DNA from: Gammaproteobacteria bacterium
GTDB lineage: Bacteria > Pseudomonadota > Gammaproteobacteria > Chromatiales > Chromatiaceae
DNA length: 38,601 bases
Assembly (NCBI GenBank): GCA_025458675.1
Contig: JALORY010000007.1
Span: forward strand, 1-38,601
Reading direction: 5' to 3'
Made by a program: the position numbers and the translations under genes. Position 1 is the first letter of the stretch; each line of letters begins with the position of its first letter. The notes beneath the pieces were generated by a model. It ran no database searches. It saw only the letters and a list, made by a program, of their open reading frames with translations, and had not been told where the DNA came from. Positions 23,456 to 32,338 of the stretch are shown piece by piece.

Positions 23456-24493
23456 GTGGACATAGCCGAACTGTTGGCCTTCAGCGTAAAGCACAAGGCG
23501 TCTGACCTGCACCTCTCGGCCGGCCTGCCGCCGATGATCCGCGTGGACGGCGACATCCGGCGGATCAACGTGCCGCCGCTCGAGCACAAGGAGGTTCACG
23601 CCCTCGTCTACGACATCATGAACGACAAGCAGCGCCGGGACTACGAGGAGCTGCTCGAGGTCGACTTCTCCTTCGAGATTCCGGGGCTCGCACGCTTCCG
23701 CGTCAACGCGTTCAACCAGGACCGCGGCGCGGCCGGAGTCTTCCGCACCATTCCCTCCAAGGTCCTGACCCTCGACGACCTCGAGGCGCCCCAGGTCTTC
23801 AAGCAGATCGTCGACCAGCCGCGCGGCATCGTGATCGTGACCGGCCCGACGGGCTCCGGCAAGTCGACCACGCTCGCGGCGATGATCGACCACAAGAACG
23901 AGCACGAGTACGCGCACATCCTCACGATCGAGGACCCGATCGAGTTCGTCCACCAGAGCAAGAAGTGCCTCATCAACCAGCGCGAGGTGCACCGCGACAC
24001 CCACGGGTTCGCGGAGGCCCTGCGCTCGGCGCTGCGCGAGGATCCGGACATCATCCTGGTGGGCGAGATGCGCGACCTCGAGACGATCCGCCTCGCCCTG
24101 ACCGCAGCCGAGACCGGCCACCTCGTGTTCGGCACGCTGCACACCAGCTCGGCGGCAAAGACCATCGACCGCATCATCGACGTGTTCCCGGGCGGAGAGA
24201 AGACGATGGTCCGCTCGATGCTCTCGGAGTCGCTGCGCGCGGTCATCTCACAGACGCTGCTCAAGCGCACGTCGGGAGGCCGTATCGCGGCCCACGAGAT
24301 CATGATCGCGACGCCCGCCATCCGTAACCTCATCCGCGAGGACAAGGTCGCCCAGATGTACTCGGCGATCCAGACCGGCCAGGCAGTGGGCATGCAGACG
24401 CTCGACCAGTGCCTGCAGGAGCTCGTGCGCCGGGGTCTGATCTCCAAGGCCGACGCGCGCGTGCGCGCGGTCAACAAGGACCTGTTCCGCTGA
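23456..24493 (+). CDS. pilT: type IV pilus retraction ATPase PilT
   Basis: The hexameric motor that depolymerises type IV pili, powering twitching motility and DNA uptake. The product is 345 residues. It begins MDIAELLAFSVKHKASDLHL, with the PilT N-terminal domain to about residue 110. Walker A is GPTGSGKSTT (130-139). The Asp box contains TIEDPIEFVHQ. Walker B is DIILVGEMRD. The His box contains TGHLVFGTLHT. The C-terminal retraction motif is AIRNLIRED. The start is GTG at 23456, with a GGGAGGGGAAG ribosome binding stretch. pilU follows 25 bases later. The pilus fibre and assembly genes are not in the window. Confidence 0.98.
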   Translation: MDIAELLAFSVKHKASDLHLSAGLPPMIRVDGDIRRINVPPLEHKEVHALVYDIMNDKQRRDYEELLEVDFSFEIPGLARFRVNAFNQDRGAAGVFRTIPSKVLTLDDLEAPQVFKQIVDQPRGIVIVTGPTGSGKSTTLAAMIDHKNEHEYAHILTIEDPIEFVHQSKKCLINQREVHRDTHGFAEALRSALREDPDIILVGEMRDLETIRLALTAAETGHLVFGTLHTSSAAKTIDRIIDVFPGGEKTMVRSMLSESLRAVISQTLLKRTSGGRIAAHEIMIATPAIRNLIREDKVAQMYSAIQTGQAVGMQTLDQCLQELVRRGLISKADARVRAVNKDLFR

Positions 24494-24518
24494 ACCACCA
24501 CCCGACGGGGACCCGCTC

Positions 24519-25682
24519 ATGGAATTCAGCGACCTGCTGAACCTGATGGCGCAGAAGAAGGCGTCCGACCTGTTCATCACGGCGGACATACCGCCCTCCC
24601 TCAAGGTCAACGGCCTCATCACGCCGGTCAGCAAGACGCCGCTCAACAGCCGGCAGACGCGCGAGCTCGTCCTCTCGATCATGAGCCCGGAGCAGCGCCA
24701 GGAGTTCCTCGACACCAAGGAGTGCCAGTTTGCCGTGTCGAGCAAGGAGGCGGGGCGGTTCCGCGTCAGCGCCTTCTTCCAGCGCGACGACATCGGCATG
24801 GTGCTGCGCCGCATCGAGTCGCGGATCCCGAGCTTCGAGGAACTGCACCTGCCGCCGGTCCTGAAGGAGCTGACGGTGGCCAAACGCGGCATCGTGTTCT
24901 TCGTCGGCGCCACGGGCACCGGCAAGTCCACCTCGCTCGCGGCGATGATCGGCTACCGCAACCGCAGCACCTCCGGCCACATCATCACCATCGAGGACCC
25001 GATCGAGTTCGTGCACTCCCACGCTGGCTGCATCGTCACGCAGCGCGAGGTGGGCATGGACACGGAGTCCTACGGCGTCGCGCTCAAGAACACCCTGCGG
25101 CAGGCTCCGGACGTCATCCTCATCGGCGAGGTGCGCACGCGCGAGACGATGGAGTACGCCATCGCCTTTGCCGAGACCGGCCACCTGTGCCTCACCACGT
25201 TGCACGCCAACAACGCCAACCAGGCGCTCGACCGCATCCTGCACTTCTTCCCCGAGGATCAGCGGGATCAGGTCCTGATGGACCTGTCGCTGAACCTGCG
25301 GGCGATCATCGCGCAGCGCCTCGTGCGCAAGGCCGACGGCCAGGGGCGCCGCGCCGCCGTCGAGGTCCTGCTCAACACGCCGCTCGCGTCCGACTACATC
25401 AAGAAGGGCGACATCTACAAGCTCAAGGACCTGATGCAGCGGTCCACCGAGCAGGGGATGATCACCTTCGACCAGTGCCTCTACCAGCTCTACCGGCAGG
25501 GCGAGATCACCTACGAGGAGGCCATCGCGAACGCGGATTCGTCGAACGAGCTGCGCCTCATGGTCAAGCTCGGCAGCGAGGGGGCGGGCCGACCGTCGCG
25601 CGGTGCCGTCGACGGCCAGCAGGTCCTCGAGAAGAGCTCGCTGATCCAGAAGGCCGGACTGGTGAACGACGACGACGTCTGA
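24519..25682 (+). CDS. pilU: PilT-dependent retraction ATPase PilU
   Basis: The accessory retraction ATPase, which acts with PilT when pili pull against load. The product is 387 residues. It begins MEFSDLLNLMAQKKASDLFI. Walker A is GATGTGKST (130-138), the Asp box TIEDPIEFVHS, Walker B VILIGEVRTRE, the His box TGHLCLTTLHA. In place of PilT's AIRNLIRED it has NTPLASDYIKKGD, the usual way to tell the two apart. The start is ATG at 24519. It forms an operon with pilT and converges on the PyrK-like gene with 11 bases between the stops and no visible terminator. Confidence 0.97.
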   Translation: MEFSDLLNLMAQKKASDLFITADIPPSLKVNGLITPVSKTPLNSRQTRELVLSIMSPEQRQEFLDTKECQFAVSSKEAGRFRVSAFFQRDDIGMVLRRIESRIPSFEELHLPPVLKELTVAKRGIVFFVGATGTGKSTSLAAMIGYRNRSTSGHIITIEDPIEFVHSHAGCIVTQREVGMDTESYGVALKNTLRQAPDVILIGEVRTRETMEYAIAFAETGHLCLTTLHANNANQALDRILHFFPEDQRDQVLMDLSLNLRAIIAQRLVRKADGQGRRAAVEVLLNTPLASDYIKKGDIYKLKDLMQRSTEQGMITFDQCLYQLYRQGEITYEEAIANADSSNELRLMVKLGSEGAGRPSRGAVDGQQVLEKSSLIQKAGLVNDDDV

Positions 25683-25693
25683 CGTTCGACCGC

Positions 25694-26572
25694 TCAGCCC
25701 GCTGCCGGGAAGGCCTGGTAGCCGTCGAACACCGGGCCGTCGACGCAGACGCGTTTCATCGCCGGCCCCTCGGGCGTCTCGATCAGCACCGCGCAGCCGG
25801 CACAGCCGCCGACGCCGCACGCCATGTACTCCTCGAGCGACACCTGGCAAGGCAGGCCGTGTCGGCGCGCGAGGCGCACCACCGCCTCGAGCATCGGGTG
25901 CGGGCCGCAGGCCAGGATCTCCACCGCACCGCGCTCGGGCGGGGGCAGTGCACCGAGCCAGACGTCCGCGAGCTCGGTCACGAACCCGTCGAAGCAGCCG
26001 GGATAGCCTTGGCGGCTCGCGAGTCGGCTGGGGACACCCCAATCGTCGAGCAGCGGCATGCAGCCGATGACGCCGTCCGGCAGGCCGGGCACGAGGATCT
26101 GCGACGGCCGGGCGGCGAACGGGAAGGGCACCTCGGAGCCGAGGATCACGAAGGGGCTGCAGCCGGGATCGCGGCGCAGCCGGTCCGCGAGGAAGATCAT
26201 CGGCGGCATCCCGACCCCGCCGCCGATCAGCAGGGGCCGCCGGGCACCGGCCCGGAACGGCCTGCCGATGGGGCCGAGCACCGACACCGCGTCGCCCGCG
26301 ACACGCCGGGACAGGAGGCGCGTGCCCCGGCCGACCGCCTTGTAGAGGAAGTCGACCCAACCTTCCTCGGGTGAGGCCCGCAGGATCGAGATCGGCCGGC
26401 GCATCGGCAGCGCCGGGTCGCAGGCGAGGTGTGCGAACTGGCCGGGCTCGGCGCGCCGGGCGCACTCGGGGCTCGCGAGCCGCAGCACGAACTGCTCGCC
26501 CGGGAAGGCCTCGTGCGCGAGAACCCGCGCGTCCTCGAGGTAGATGGTGTCCCGCTGCGCCACGTAGGCCAT
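25694..26572 (-). CDS. PyrK-like dihydroorotate dehydrogenase electron transfer flavoprotein
   Basis: A 292-residue ferredoxin reductase-like protein. FAD binding is suggested by RRPISIL (58-64) and the NAD-binding fold by IGGGVGMPPM (116-125) and ILACGPHP. The C-terminal [2Fe-2S] cluster has C252, C257, C260 and C276 (C-x4-C-x2-C-x15-C), as in PyrK of class 1B dihydroorotate dehydrogenase. PyrK normally passes electrons from the catalytic subunit PyrD to NAD. No pyrD is in the window, and typical gammaproteobacteria use a quinone-linked enzyme that needs no PyrK. It is the last gene of the pyrR-pyrB-pyrC' run, ten bases after pyrC'. The alternative is a related sulfhydrogenase or glutamate-synthase-type electron transfer subunit. 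Confidence 0.78.
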   Translation of the reverse strand: MAYVAQRDTIYLEDARVLAHEAFPGEQFVLRLASPECARRAEPGQFAHLACDPALPMRRPISILRASPEEGWVDFLYKAVGRGTRLLSRRVAGDAVSVLGPIGRPFRAGARRPLLIGGGVGMPPMIFLADRLRRDPGCSPFVILGSEVPFPFAARPSQILVPGLPDGVIGCMPLLDDWGVPSRLASRQGYPGCFDGFVTELADVWLGALPPPERGAVEILACGPHPMLEAVVRLARRHGLPCQVSLEEYMACGVGGCAGCAVLIETPEGPAMKRVCVDGPVFDGYQAFPAAG

Positions 26573-26582
26573 GCGACGCCCC

Positions 26583-27872
26583 TCAGCTGGCCGACCGGTA
26601 GACGAGCCGGCCCTCGAACAGCGTGTGCGTGACCTGCCCCGTGAACTCCCAGCCGTGGAACGGCGTGTTCCGGCCGGCGCTCGCCATCGTCGCGCGGTCG
26701 AGGCGCCAGACCGACCGCGGGTCGAAGACGCACACGTCCGCGGTGCGGCCGACGTCGAGCCGGCCGTAGGGCAGCGCGAGGATGCGCGCCGGCCCGTAGG
26801 TCAGGCGCTCGATCGCGGTGGGGAGGTCGAGCACGCCTTCCTCGACGAGCCGCAACGCGAGCGGCAGCAGGGTCTCGAGCGCGGAGATGCCCGGCGACGT
26901 CGCGGGGAAGGGCGCGTCCTTGGCGTCGATGTCGTGCGGCTGGTGGTCGGAGCAGATCGCGCCGATGGTGCCCTCGCGCACCGCCAGCCGGAGCATGTCG
27001 CGGTCGGTCGGCGTCCGCAGCGGCGGCGTCACGTGGCACTGCGGGTCGAAGTCCAGCAGGTCGTTGTCGGTCAGGTGGAGCTGGTGCGCGGACACGTCCG
27101 CGCTGACCGGCAGGCGCGCGGCCTGGGCGTCGCGCACCATGCGGACCGCGGTCGCGGTCGACAGCCCGCGGAAGTGGATGGTCGCCCCCGTGTGCTCGGC
27201 GAGCGCCAGGTCGCGCGCCACCGCCACGGTCTCGGCCGCCTCGGGGATGCCGGGCAGACCGAGACGCGCGGCCACCGCGCCTTCGTGCACGCAGCCGTTG
27301 TCCCGCAGGTGGCGGTCCTCGGGCCGCAGGAAGACGGTGATGCCGAAGGTCGCCGCGTACTCGAGGGCGCGGCGCTCGACCAGCGTGTTCACGATGGGCG
27401 CCTGGGCATTGCCCAGGGCCACGCAGCCGGCTGCCTGCAGCGAGGCCATCTCGCTGAGCTGCTCGCCGCGCAGGCCCTGAGTGAGGGCGCCCACCGACAG
27501 GACGCGCGCCTTGCGCGCCTGCTTGGCCCGGCGGCGGACCAGCGTGGCCACGGCGGGCGTGTCGATCACCGGGTCGGTGTCGGGCGGGCAGCACAGCGTC
27601 GTGACGCCCGAGCGCGCGGCTGCGGCCGTCTCGCTTGCGATGGTCGCCTTGTACTCGAACCCGGGCTCGCGCAGCCGCGCGGCGAGATCGACGATGCCAG
27701 GGCAGACGACCTGCCCGCGCGCATCGATGACGGTTGCGGGCGAGAATCCGTCGGGCGGCGCGCCGACCGCGGCCACCTTGCCGTCGAGGAGGTGCAGGTC
27801 GAGCTCGGCGTCGATGCCGTTGGCGGGGTCGACCAGCCGGCCGTTGACGATGCTGGTACCGGCGGCGCTCAT
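26583..27872 (-). CDS. pyrC': catalytically inactive dihydroorotase-like subunit (PyrC'/PyrX)
   Basis: A 429-residue amidohydrolase-fold protein. In active dihydroorotases the first metal ligands are an Asp-x-His-x-His before a conserved Leu-Arg-Glu-Pro-Gly. Here the segment reads [14 protein letters not shown] (58-71), so both histidines are replaced (A64 and R66). SDHQPHD is retained near the C-terminus, as in other PyrC' proteins. In Pseudomonas such a dead subunit is required to assemble the large aspartate transcarbamoylase complex with PyrB. The ATG at 27872 overlaps the pyrB stop by four bases, supporting equimolar production. An active dihydroorotase must be encoded elsewhere; none is in the window. 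Confidence 0.92.
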   Translation of the reverse strand: MSAAGTSIVNGRLVDPANGIDAELDLHLLDGKVAAVGAPPDGFSPATVIDARGQVVCPGIVDLAARLREPGFEYKATIASETAAAARSGVTTLCCPPDTDPVIDTPAVATLVRRRAKQARKARVLSVGALTQGLRGEQLSEMASLQAAGCVALGNAQAPIVNTLVERRALEYAATFGITVFLRPEDRHLRDNGCVHEGAVAARLGLPGIPEAAETVAVARDLALAEHTGATIHFRGLSTATAVRMVRDAQAARLPVSADVSAHQLHLTDNDLLDFDPQCHVTPPLRTPTDRDMLRLAVREGTIGAICSDHQPHDIDAKDAPFPATSPGISALETLLPLALRLVEEGVLDLPTAIERLTYGPARILALPYGRLDVGRTADVCVFDPRSVWRLDRATMASAGRNTPFHGWEFTGQVTHTLFEGRLVYRSAS

Positions 27873-28858
27873 GCGGGCTGCTCCTCCAGGGATGGGGCCT
27901 GCAGGCACATCGACATCACGGCCATGCGTACGGCGATGCCGTAGCTCACCTGCTCGAGGATCACGGAGTGCGGTCCGTCGGCGACGGCGGAGTCCATCTC
28001 GACGCCGCGGTTGATGGGGCCGGGGTGCATCACGATCACGTCCGGCCTGGCCGCGGCCAGGCGCTTCGGCGTGAGGCCCCACAGCTGGAAGTACTCGTGC
28101 TCGCTGGGCAGCAGCGCCCCCTGCATACGCTCCCGCTGCAGGCGCAGCATGATGATCACGTCGACGCCGCGGATGCCTTCCTCGAGGTCGTGGAAGACGT
28201 GCACGCCCAGCGTCCTGGCGGCGGTGGGGATCAGGGTTCGCGGGCCGATCACGCGCAGCTCCGAGACGCCGAGGGTGTTGAGCGCGTGGATCTGCGAGCG
28301 CGCGACGCGCGAGTGCAGGATGTCCCCGACGATCGCGATCCTGAGCGGCGCGAAGTCCCCCTTGTGGCGGCGGATCGTGAACATGTCGAGCATCGCCTGC
28401 GTCGGGTGCGCGTGCCGGCCGTCCCCGGCGTTCACCACGCCCACGCCCGGCGAGACGTGCTGCGCGATGAAGTGCGCCGCGCCGGAGTCCGCGTGCCGCA
28501 CGACGAACAGGTCGACGTGCATTGCCTCGAGGTTCCGCAGCGTGTCGAGCAGCGTCTCGCCCTTGCTGGTCGCGGACGTGCCGATGTTGAAGTTGACGAC
28601 GTCGGCCGACAGCCGCTTCGCGGCCAGCTCGAAGGTCGTGCGCGTGCGGGTGCTGGTCTCGAAGAACAGATTGCAGATCACCTTGCCGCGCAGCACGGGG
28701 ACCTTCTTCACGGTGCGCGCCGACACCCCCGCGAAGGACTCCGCGGCGTTCAGGATGTCCACGAGGGTCTGGCGGCCCAGGCCCTCGATGGTGAGGAAGT
28801 GCCGCAGCCGGCCGTTGGCGTCCAGCTGCAGGTTCTCGCTCGCCGGTCGGGCGTACAC
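27869..28858 (-). CDS. pyrB: aspartate carbamoyltransferase catalytic subunit
   Basis: Condenses carbamoyl phosphate with aspartate, the committed step of pyrimidine synthesis. The product is 329 residues with the carbamoyl-phosphate site [12 protein letters not shown] (65-76), the loop SKGE (98-101), [12 protein letters not shown] (143-154) and [12 protein letters not shown] near the C-terminus. The N-terminus is extended relative to the E. coli enzyme, as in Pseudomonas ATCases that associate with PyrC'. No pyrI regulatory gene is present. It is flanked by pyrR (three bases upstream) and pyrC' (four-base overlap). Confidence 0.97.
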   Translation of the reverse strand: MYARPASENLQLDANGRLRHFLTIEGLGRQTLVDILNAAESFAGVSARTVKKVPVLRGKVICNLFFETSTRTRTTFELAAKRLSADVVNFNIGTSATSKGETLLDTLRNLEAMHVDLFVVRHADSGAAHFIAQHVSPGVGVVNAGDGRHAHPTQAMLDMFTIRRHKGDFAPLRIAIVGDILHSRVARSQIHALNTLGVSELRVIGPRTLIPTAARTLGVHVFHDLEEGIRGVDVIIMLRLQRERMQGALLPSEHEYFQLWGLTPKRLAAARPDVIVMHPGPINRGVEMDSAVADGPHSVILEQVSYGIAVRMAVMSMCLQAPSLEEQPA

Positions 28859-28861
28859 GGC

Positions 28862-29401
28862 TCAGCCCCGCTTCCGCTGCCGGCTGGTCGCGATCTGCAG
28901 CGCGAGCGGCTCGGGTCCGGTCAGGATGACGTGCTCGCCCTCGCGCAGCGTGGGCCGCAGGCCCACGACCCGCGCCTCGATCGGCAGCTCACGGCCATCG
29001 CGCTCGATCAGCGCGACCAGCATGACCGAGGCGGGCCGGCCCCAGTCGAAGATCTCGTTGAGGGCGGCGCGCACGGTGCGGCCGGTCTGCAGCACGTCGT
29101 CCACCAGGACGATGTGGCGGCCGTCGACGTCGAACGGAATCTTCGACGGCTTGACCTCCGGGTGCATGCCCACGCGCGTCAGGTCGTCGCGGTAGAACGA
29201 GATGTCGAGCGTGCCGAGGGGGTCGGGAAGATCCAGCAGCCGGTGCAGGCGCTGCGCGACCCACACGCCGCCGGTGTGGATGCCGACCATGGCGGGCTGC
29301 TCGATGCGCGAGGCCGCAAGCTCGTCGCCGATCTCGCGCGCCATGCCGTCGATGAGGTCCAGGATCGCCTCGTGCTGCAGGAAGGGGCTAGTCTCGGTCA
29401 T
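28862..29401 (-). CDS. pyrR: PyrR bifunctional pyrimidine regulator / uracil phosphoribosyltransferase-like
   Basis: A 179-residue phosphoribosyltransferase-fold protein. The PRPP loop is IVLVDDVLQTGRT (97-109), preceded by the PyrR-type segment GTLDISFYRDDLTRVG. In Bacillus PyrR binds pyr mRNA; in Pseudomonas it has been described as a regulator of pyrB expression. I see no obvious anti-terminator structure in the three-base gap to pyrB, so any RNA target would lie further upstream. The start is ATG at 29401; the 14-base overlap with ruvX places both in the same operon. Confidence 0.94.
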   Translation of the reverse strand: MTETSPFLQHEAILDLIDGMAREIGDELAASRIEQPAMVGIHTGGVWVAQRLHRLLDLPDPLGTLDISFYRDDLTRVGMHPEVKPSKIPFDVDGRHIVLVDDVLQTGRTVRAALNEIFDWGRPASVMLVALIERDGRELPIEARVVGLRPTLREGEHVILTGPEPLALQIATSRQRKRG

Positions 29402-29792
29402 TGAGCCAGGTCTCCAGGATGAGGCGCGCCGCCACCGCGTCGACCGCCGCCGCGTCGCGCACGCCGTCGCGGCCGAGCTGGCGCCGCGCCTCGCGGGTCG
29501 TCAGGCGCTCGTCGGCCATGTGGACGGGGAGCCGATAACGCCCTGCCAGCTGACGAGCGAAGCGGCGCGCCCGCACGGCCACCGGGGCCTCGGTGTCGTC
29601 CATCTCGAGGGGCAGGCCCACGACGAACGCCTCCGGCTGCCAGTCCGCCACGAGGCGGCCGATGGCCGTCCAGTCGGGCGACTCGTCGCGCGTCGGAAGC
29701 GTGACGAGCGGCGTCGCCGTACCCGTGACCGTCTGCCCGACCGCGACGCCGATCTTGCGGGTGCCGTAGTCGAAACCGAGCACCGCCCCCAT
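29388..29792 (-). CDS. ruvX: RuvX/YqgF, RNase H-fold Holliday junction resolvase-like protein
   Basis: A 134-residue protein of the YqgF family, with roles proposed in pre-16S rRNA 5' maturation and as a Holliday junction resolvase homologue. The RNase H-fold landmarks are GFDYGTRKIGVAVG (6-19, catalytic Asp D8), VVGLPLEMDDTE and the acidic C-terminal residues around DAVAARLILETWL. I chose the ATG at 29792 (MGAVLGFDYG); the open frame upstream runs into algH. The gap to algH is five bases and the overlap with pyrR 14, the same order as in Pseudomonas. Confidence 0.94.
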   Translation of the reverse strand: MGAVLGFDYGTRKIGVAVGQTVTGTATPLVTLPTRDESPDWTAIGRLVADWQPEAFVVGLPLEMDDTEAPVAVRARRFARQLAGRYRLPVHMADERLTTREARRQLGRDGVRDAAAVDAVAARLILETWLNDRD

Positions 29793-29797
29793 CGGGC

Positions 29798-30361
29798 TCA
29801 GGCGTGCCCAGCGTCGGCGGAGAGCAGCGTGAGGTCGACGCCGAGCAGGCGCGCCGCGGCCGCCCACCGCTCCTCTGCCGGCAGATCGAACAGCACGCGG
29901 ATGTCCGACGGGCCGCTCAGCCAGGCGTTGTCCTGCAGCTCGCTCTCGAGCTGCCCGCTCGCCCAGCCGGCGTAGCCCAGCGCGACCAGCGTCCGCTCGG
30001 GGCCCTCGCCGCGCGCCATCGCCTCGAGGATGTCGCGCGACGTCGTGATGTAGATGCCGGTGGTGACCTTGAGGGTGGAGCTCCAGGGCGTGGTCTTGGT
30101 GTGCAGCACGAAGCCGCGCTCGTTGTCGACGGGGCCGCCCAGGTACACCGGCTGCGCCTCGACCTCGGGGGCGGCGCCCTGGATGTTCATGTGGGCGAGG
30201 ACGTCGCCGAGCGACAGGTCGAGGGGCCGGTTCACCACGATGCCCATCGCCCCCTTCTCGGTGTGCTCGCAGATGTACGTGACCGTGCGCGCGAAGTTGG
30301 GGTCGCGCAGGCCGGGCATGGCAATCAGGAACTGGCTCGTCAGGTTGGCGAACTGGGTCAT
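29798..30361 (-). CDS. algH: AlgH/YqgE family protein (UPF0301)
   Basis: A 187-residue protein of unknown biochemical function, named for an early link to alginate regulation in Pseudomonas. Family segments visible are LTSQFLIAMPGLRDPNF (7-23), VTYICEHTEKGAMGIVVNRP, VYLGGPVDNERGFVLH and ALGYAGWASGQLESEL. The start is ATG at 30361. It lies 55 bases downstream of tonB and five bases upstream of ruvX. The algH-ruvX pairing is near-universal in gammaproteobacteria. Confidence 0.95.
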   Translation of the reverse strand: MTQFANLTSQFLIAMPGLRDPNFARTVTYICEHTEKGAMGIVVNRPLDLSLGDVLAHMNIQGAAPEVEAQPVYLGGPVDNERGFVLHTKTTPWSSTLKVTTGIYITTSRDILEAMARGEGPERTLVALGYAGWASGQLESELQDNAWLSGPSDIRVLFDLPAEERWAAAARLLGVDLTLLSADAGHA

Positions 30362-30416
30362 GCCGCTAGTATCCGGCTGCCGTGCGCCCACCCGCAAGCA
30401 GCGGCCGGACAGCGCC

Positions 30417-31286
30417 TCAGCGCCCCGCGTAGACCCGATCGCCGCTCGTGAACTGCCACGTGCGGGTGATCTCGAGGACGTCGGTGTCCTTGCGGATCTC
30501 GGGGGGAAACGGTGCGTAGGGCGCGGCGAGTCGGACGATCCGTATTGCGGCGTCGTCCAGCACCTTCTGTCCCGACGAGCGCACCAGGCGGACGTTCTCC
30601 AAGCTGCCGTCCGCGCGCACGGAGACGTGCAGGATGAGGTCGCCGTAGAGCTTGCGCCGCTTCGCCTCGTCCGGGTAGTTGAGGTTGCCGACGCGCTCGA
30701 CCTTCTGTCGCCACGTGTCGAGGTACGCGGCGAAGCGGTACTCCCGCGTGCTCGCGTTGATGGAGCGCCGCCGCGAGTCGCCACTGGGAGACTGGCTGCG
30801 CCGGTCGATCTCGGCCGTCAGGCGGTCGATCTCGAGCTGCGTGCTGGCGAGCAGCGAGCCGATGTCGGTGCGGCGTCGCGCCTCGCGGGGAGGTTCCTGC
30901 GGGGCGGCGGGCGTGGCCTCGCGCGGTGCAGACGGCGCGGCCAGTACCTGCGGGACGGGGAGCGGGGGCGGCACCTCGCGCAGGCGTGGCTCGACGAGCT
31001 CGGGCGGAGGCGCGGGAGGCGGTCCCGCGGGCGTCACGACTTCCGGGGCCTTCTGGAGGGCTCCGCCCGCCTGGCTGACCTGGGCGAGGGCCTCCGCGTC
31101 CTTCGGCGCCTCTGTCGTCGGTGCCCGCGGCCGAACGACCGTGACCTCCAGCAGCCGGTCGGGGCTGGAGCGCGGCTCGCGCGGCAGCTCGAAGCCGGCG
31201 CCGAGGAGGATCAGCGCGTGGACCGCGACGGCCGCGAACAGCGCGTAGGTGAGCGGGTCGTGACCCTCGAGCGTGGCGGTGCGCAT
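30417..31286 (-). CDS. TonB-like energy transducer
   Basis: A 289-residue protein with the TonB layout: one N-terminal membrane anchor (LTYALFAAVAVHALILLGAGF, 12-32), a proline-rich periplasmic spacer (about 85-140, such as PPPAPPPE and VPPPLPVPQ), a short coiled stretch, then a C-terminal TonB domain from about 200. The domain contains LNYPDEAKRRKLYGDLILHV and QKVLDDAAIRIVRLAAPY. It matches the position of tonB3 in Pseudomonas (between gshB and algH), which has been linked to twitching motility there. No exbB-exbD is adjacent. The start is ATG at 31286, sharing one base with the gshB stop. Confidence 0.88.
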   Translation of the reverse strand: MRTATLEGHDPLTYALFAAVAVHALILLGAGFELPREPRSSPDRLLEVTVVRPRAPTTEAPKDAEALAQVSQAGGALQKAPEVVTPAGPPPAPPPELVEPRLREVPPPLPVPQVLAAPSAPREATPAAPQEPPREARRRTDIGSLLASTQLEIDRLTAEIDRRSQSPSGDSRRRSINASTREYRFAAYLDTWRQKVERVGNLNYPDEAKRRKLYGDLILHVSVRADGSLENVRLVRSSGQKVLDDAAIRIVRLAAPYAPFPPEIRKDTDVLEITRTWQFTSGDRVYAGR

Positions 31287-32245
31287 CACCGGCCTCGTCG
31301 CGCGAGCTGCGTGCCGACGCACTCGATGAGCTGTCCGGCGATGTCCAGGCCGTAGGCCGCGTCGAGCTCGCGAATGCAGGTCGGGCTCGTGATGTTCACC
31401 TCCGTCAGCCAGTCGCCGATCACGTCGATTCCGGCGAACAGCACGCCGCGCTCGCGCAGCACCGGGCCGACCCGGGCGGCGATCCAGCGGTCGCGCTCGC
31501 TGAGCGCCACCCCGTGCCCGGTGCCGCCGGCCGCGAGGTTGCCGCGGGTCTCGCCCGCCTTGGGCACCCGGGCAAGGGCGTAGGGGACCGCCTCGCCGTC
31601 GATCAGCAGGATGCGCTTGTCGCCCTCGCGGATCTCCGGGATGTAGCGCTGCGCCAGGGCGTAGCGGGTGCCGTCGCCGGTCAGGGTCTCGAAGATCACG
31701 TTGCGGTTGGGGTCGTCGCTGCGTACCCGGAAGATCGACTGGCCGCCCATCGCATCGAGCGGCTTGATCACCACGTCGCCCTGCTCGTCGAGGAACGCGG
31801 CGAGGGCGGCGCAGTCCCGCGTCACCCGCGCCGGCACGCAGCACTCGGGGAACCACGCGGTCGCGAGCTTTTCGTTGAGGTCGCGCAGCGCCGCCGGCCG
31901 GTTGACCACGAGCGTGCCGTGCCGCTCCGCGAGCTCGAGCAGCTGCGTGGCGTGCACGTACTCCATGTCGACCGGCGGGTCCTTGCGCATGAGCACCGCC
32001 GGGAGGGCGTCGAGCGGCGCGACGCGCTCCGGCCCGAGCGTGTACCAGTGCTCCTTCGCGTCGCGCACCTGCACCGGGCGCATGCGCGCGTGGCAGCGGC
32101 CGTCGGCGACGAAGAGGTCCGCCATCTCCATGTACCAGAGCGGCCAGCCACGGGCCTGCGCCGCGAGCATCATGGCGAAGGTGCTATCTTTGTGCGGCTT
32201 GATCGTGGCGATGGGATCCATCACCACGCCGAGATCGAATGGCAT
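31286..32245 (-). CDS. gshB: glutathione synthetase
   Basis: An ATP-grasp enzyme joining gamma-glutamylcysteine and glycine. The product is 319 residues, the family length. It starts MPFDLGVVMDPIATIKPHKD. Substrate and ATP segments include VLMRKDPPVDMEYV, VIKPLDAMGGQSIFR, VPKAGETRGNLAAGGTG and TEVNITSPTCIREL. The ATG at 32245 was chosen because the very long open frame upstream is antisense to the next gene and has no gshB similarity. It is the first gene of the gshB-tonB-algH-ruvX-pyr run and is divergent, across 93 GC-rich bases, from the ChpA-like gene. In Pseudomonas the divergent neighbour is pilG. Confidence 0.97.
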   Translation of the reverse strand: MPFDLGVVMDPIATIKPHKDSTFAMMLAAQARGWPLWYMEMADLFVADGRCHARMRPVQVRDAKEHWYTLGPERVAPLDALPAVLMRKDPPVDMEYVHATQLLELAERHGTLVVNRPAALRDLNEKLATAWFPECCVPARVTRDCAALAAFLDEQGDVVIKPLDAMGGQSIFRVRSDDPNRNVIFETLTGDGTRYALAQRYIPEIREGDKRILLIDGEAVPYALARVPKAGETRGNLAAGGTGHGVALSERDRWIAARVGPVLRERGVLFAGIDVIGDWLTEVNITSPTCIRELDAAYGLDIAGQLIECVGTQLARRGR

Positions 32246-32338
32246 CGCAGGGCCCCGACGCGTGGCGGTTCGCGCGATTGTGGGCGGCGCCCCCGGCAAC
32301 GGCAAGGCGGCCGGCCCGGCCGACACGGAGGACTCGCA

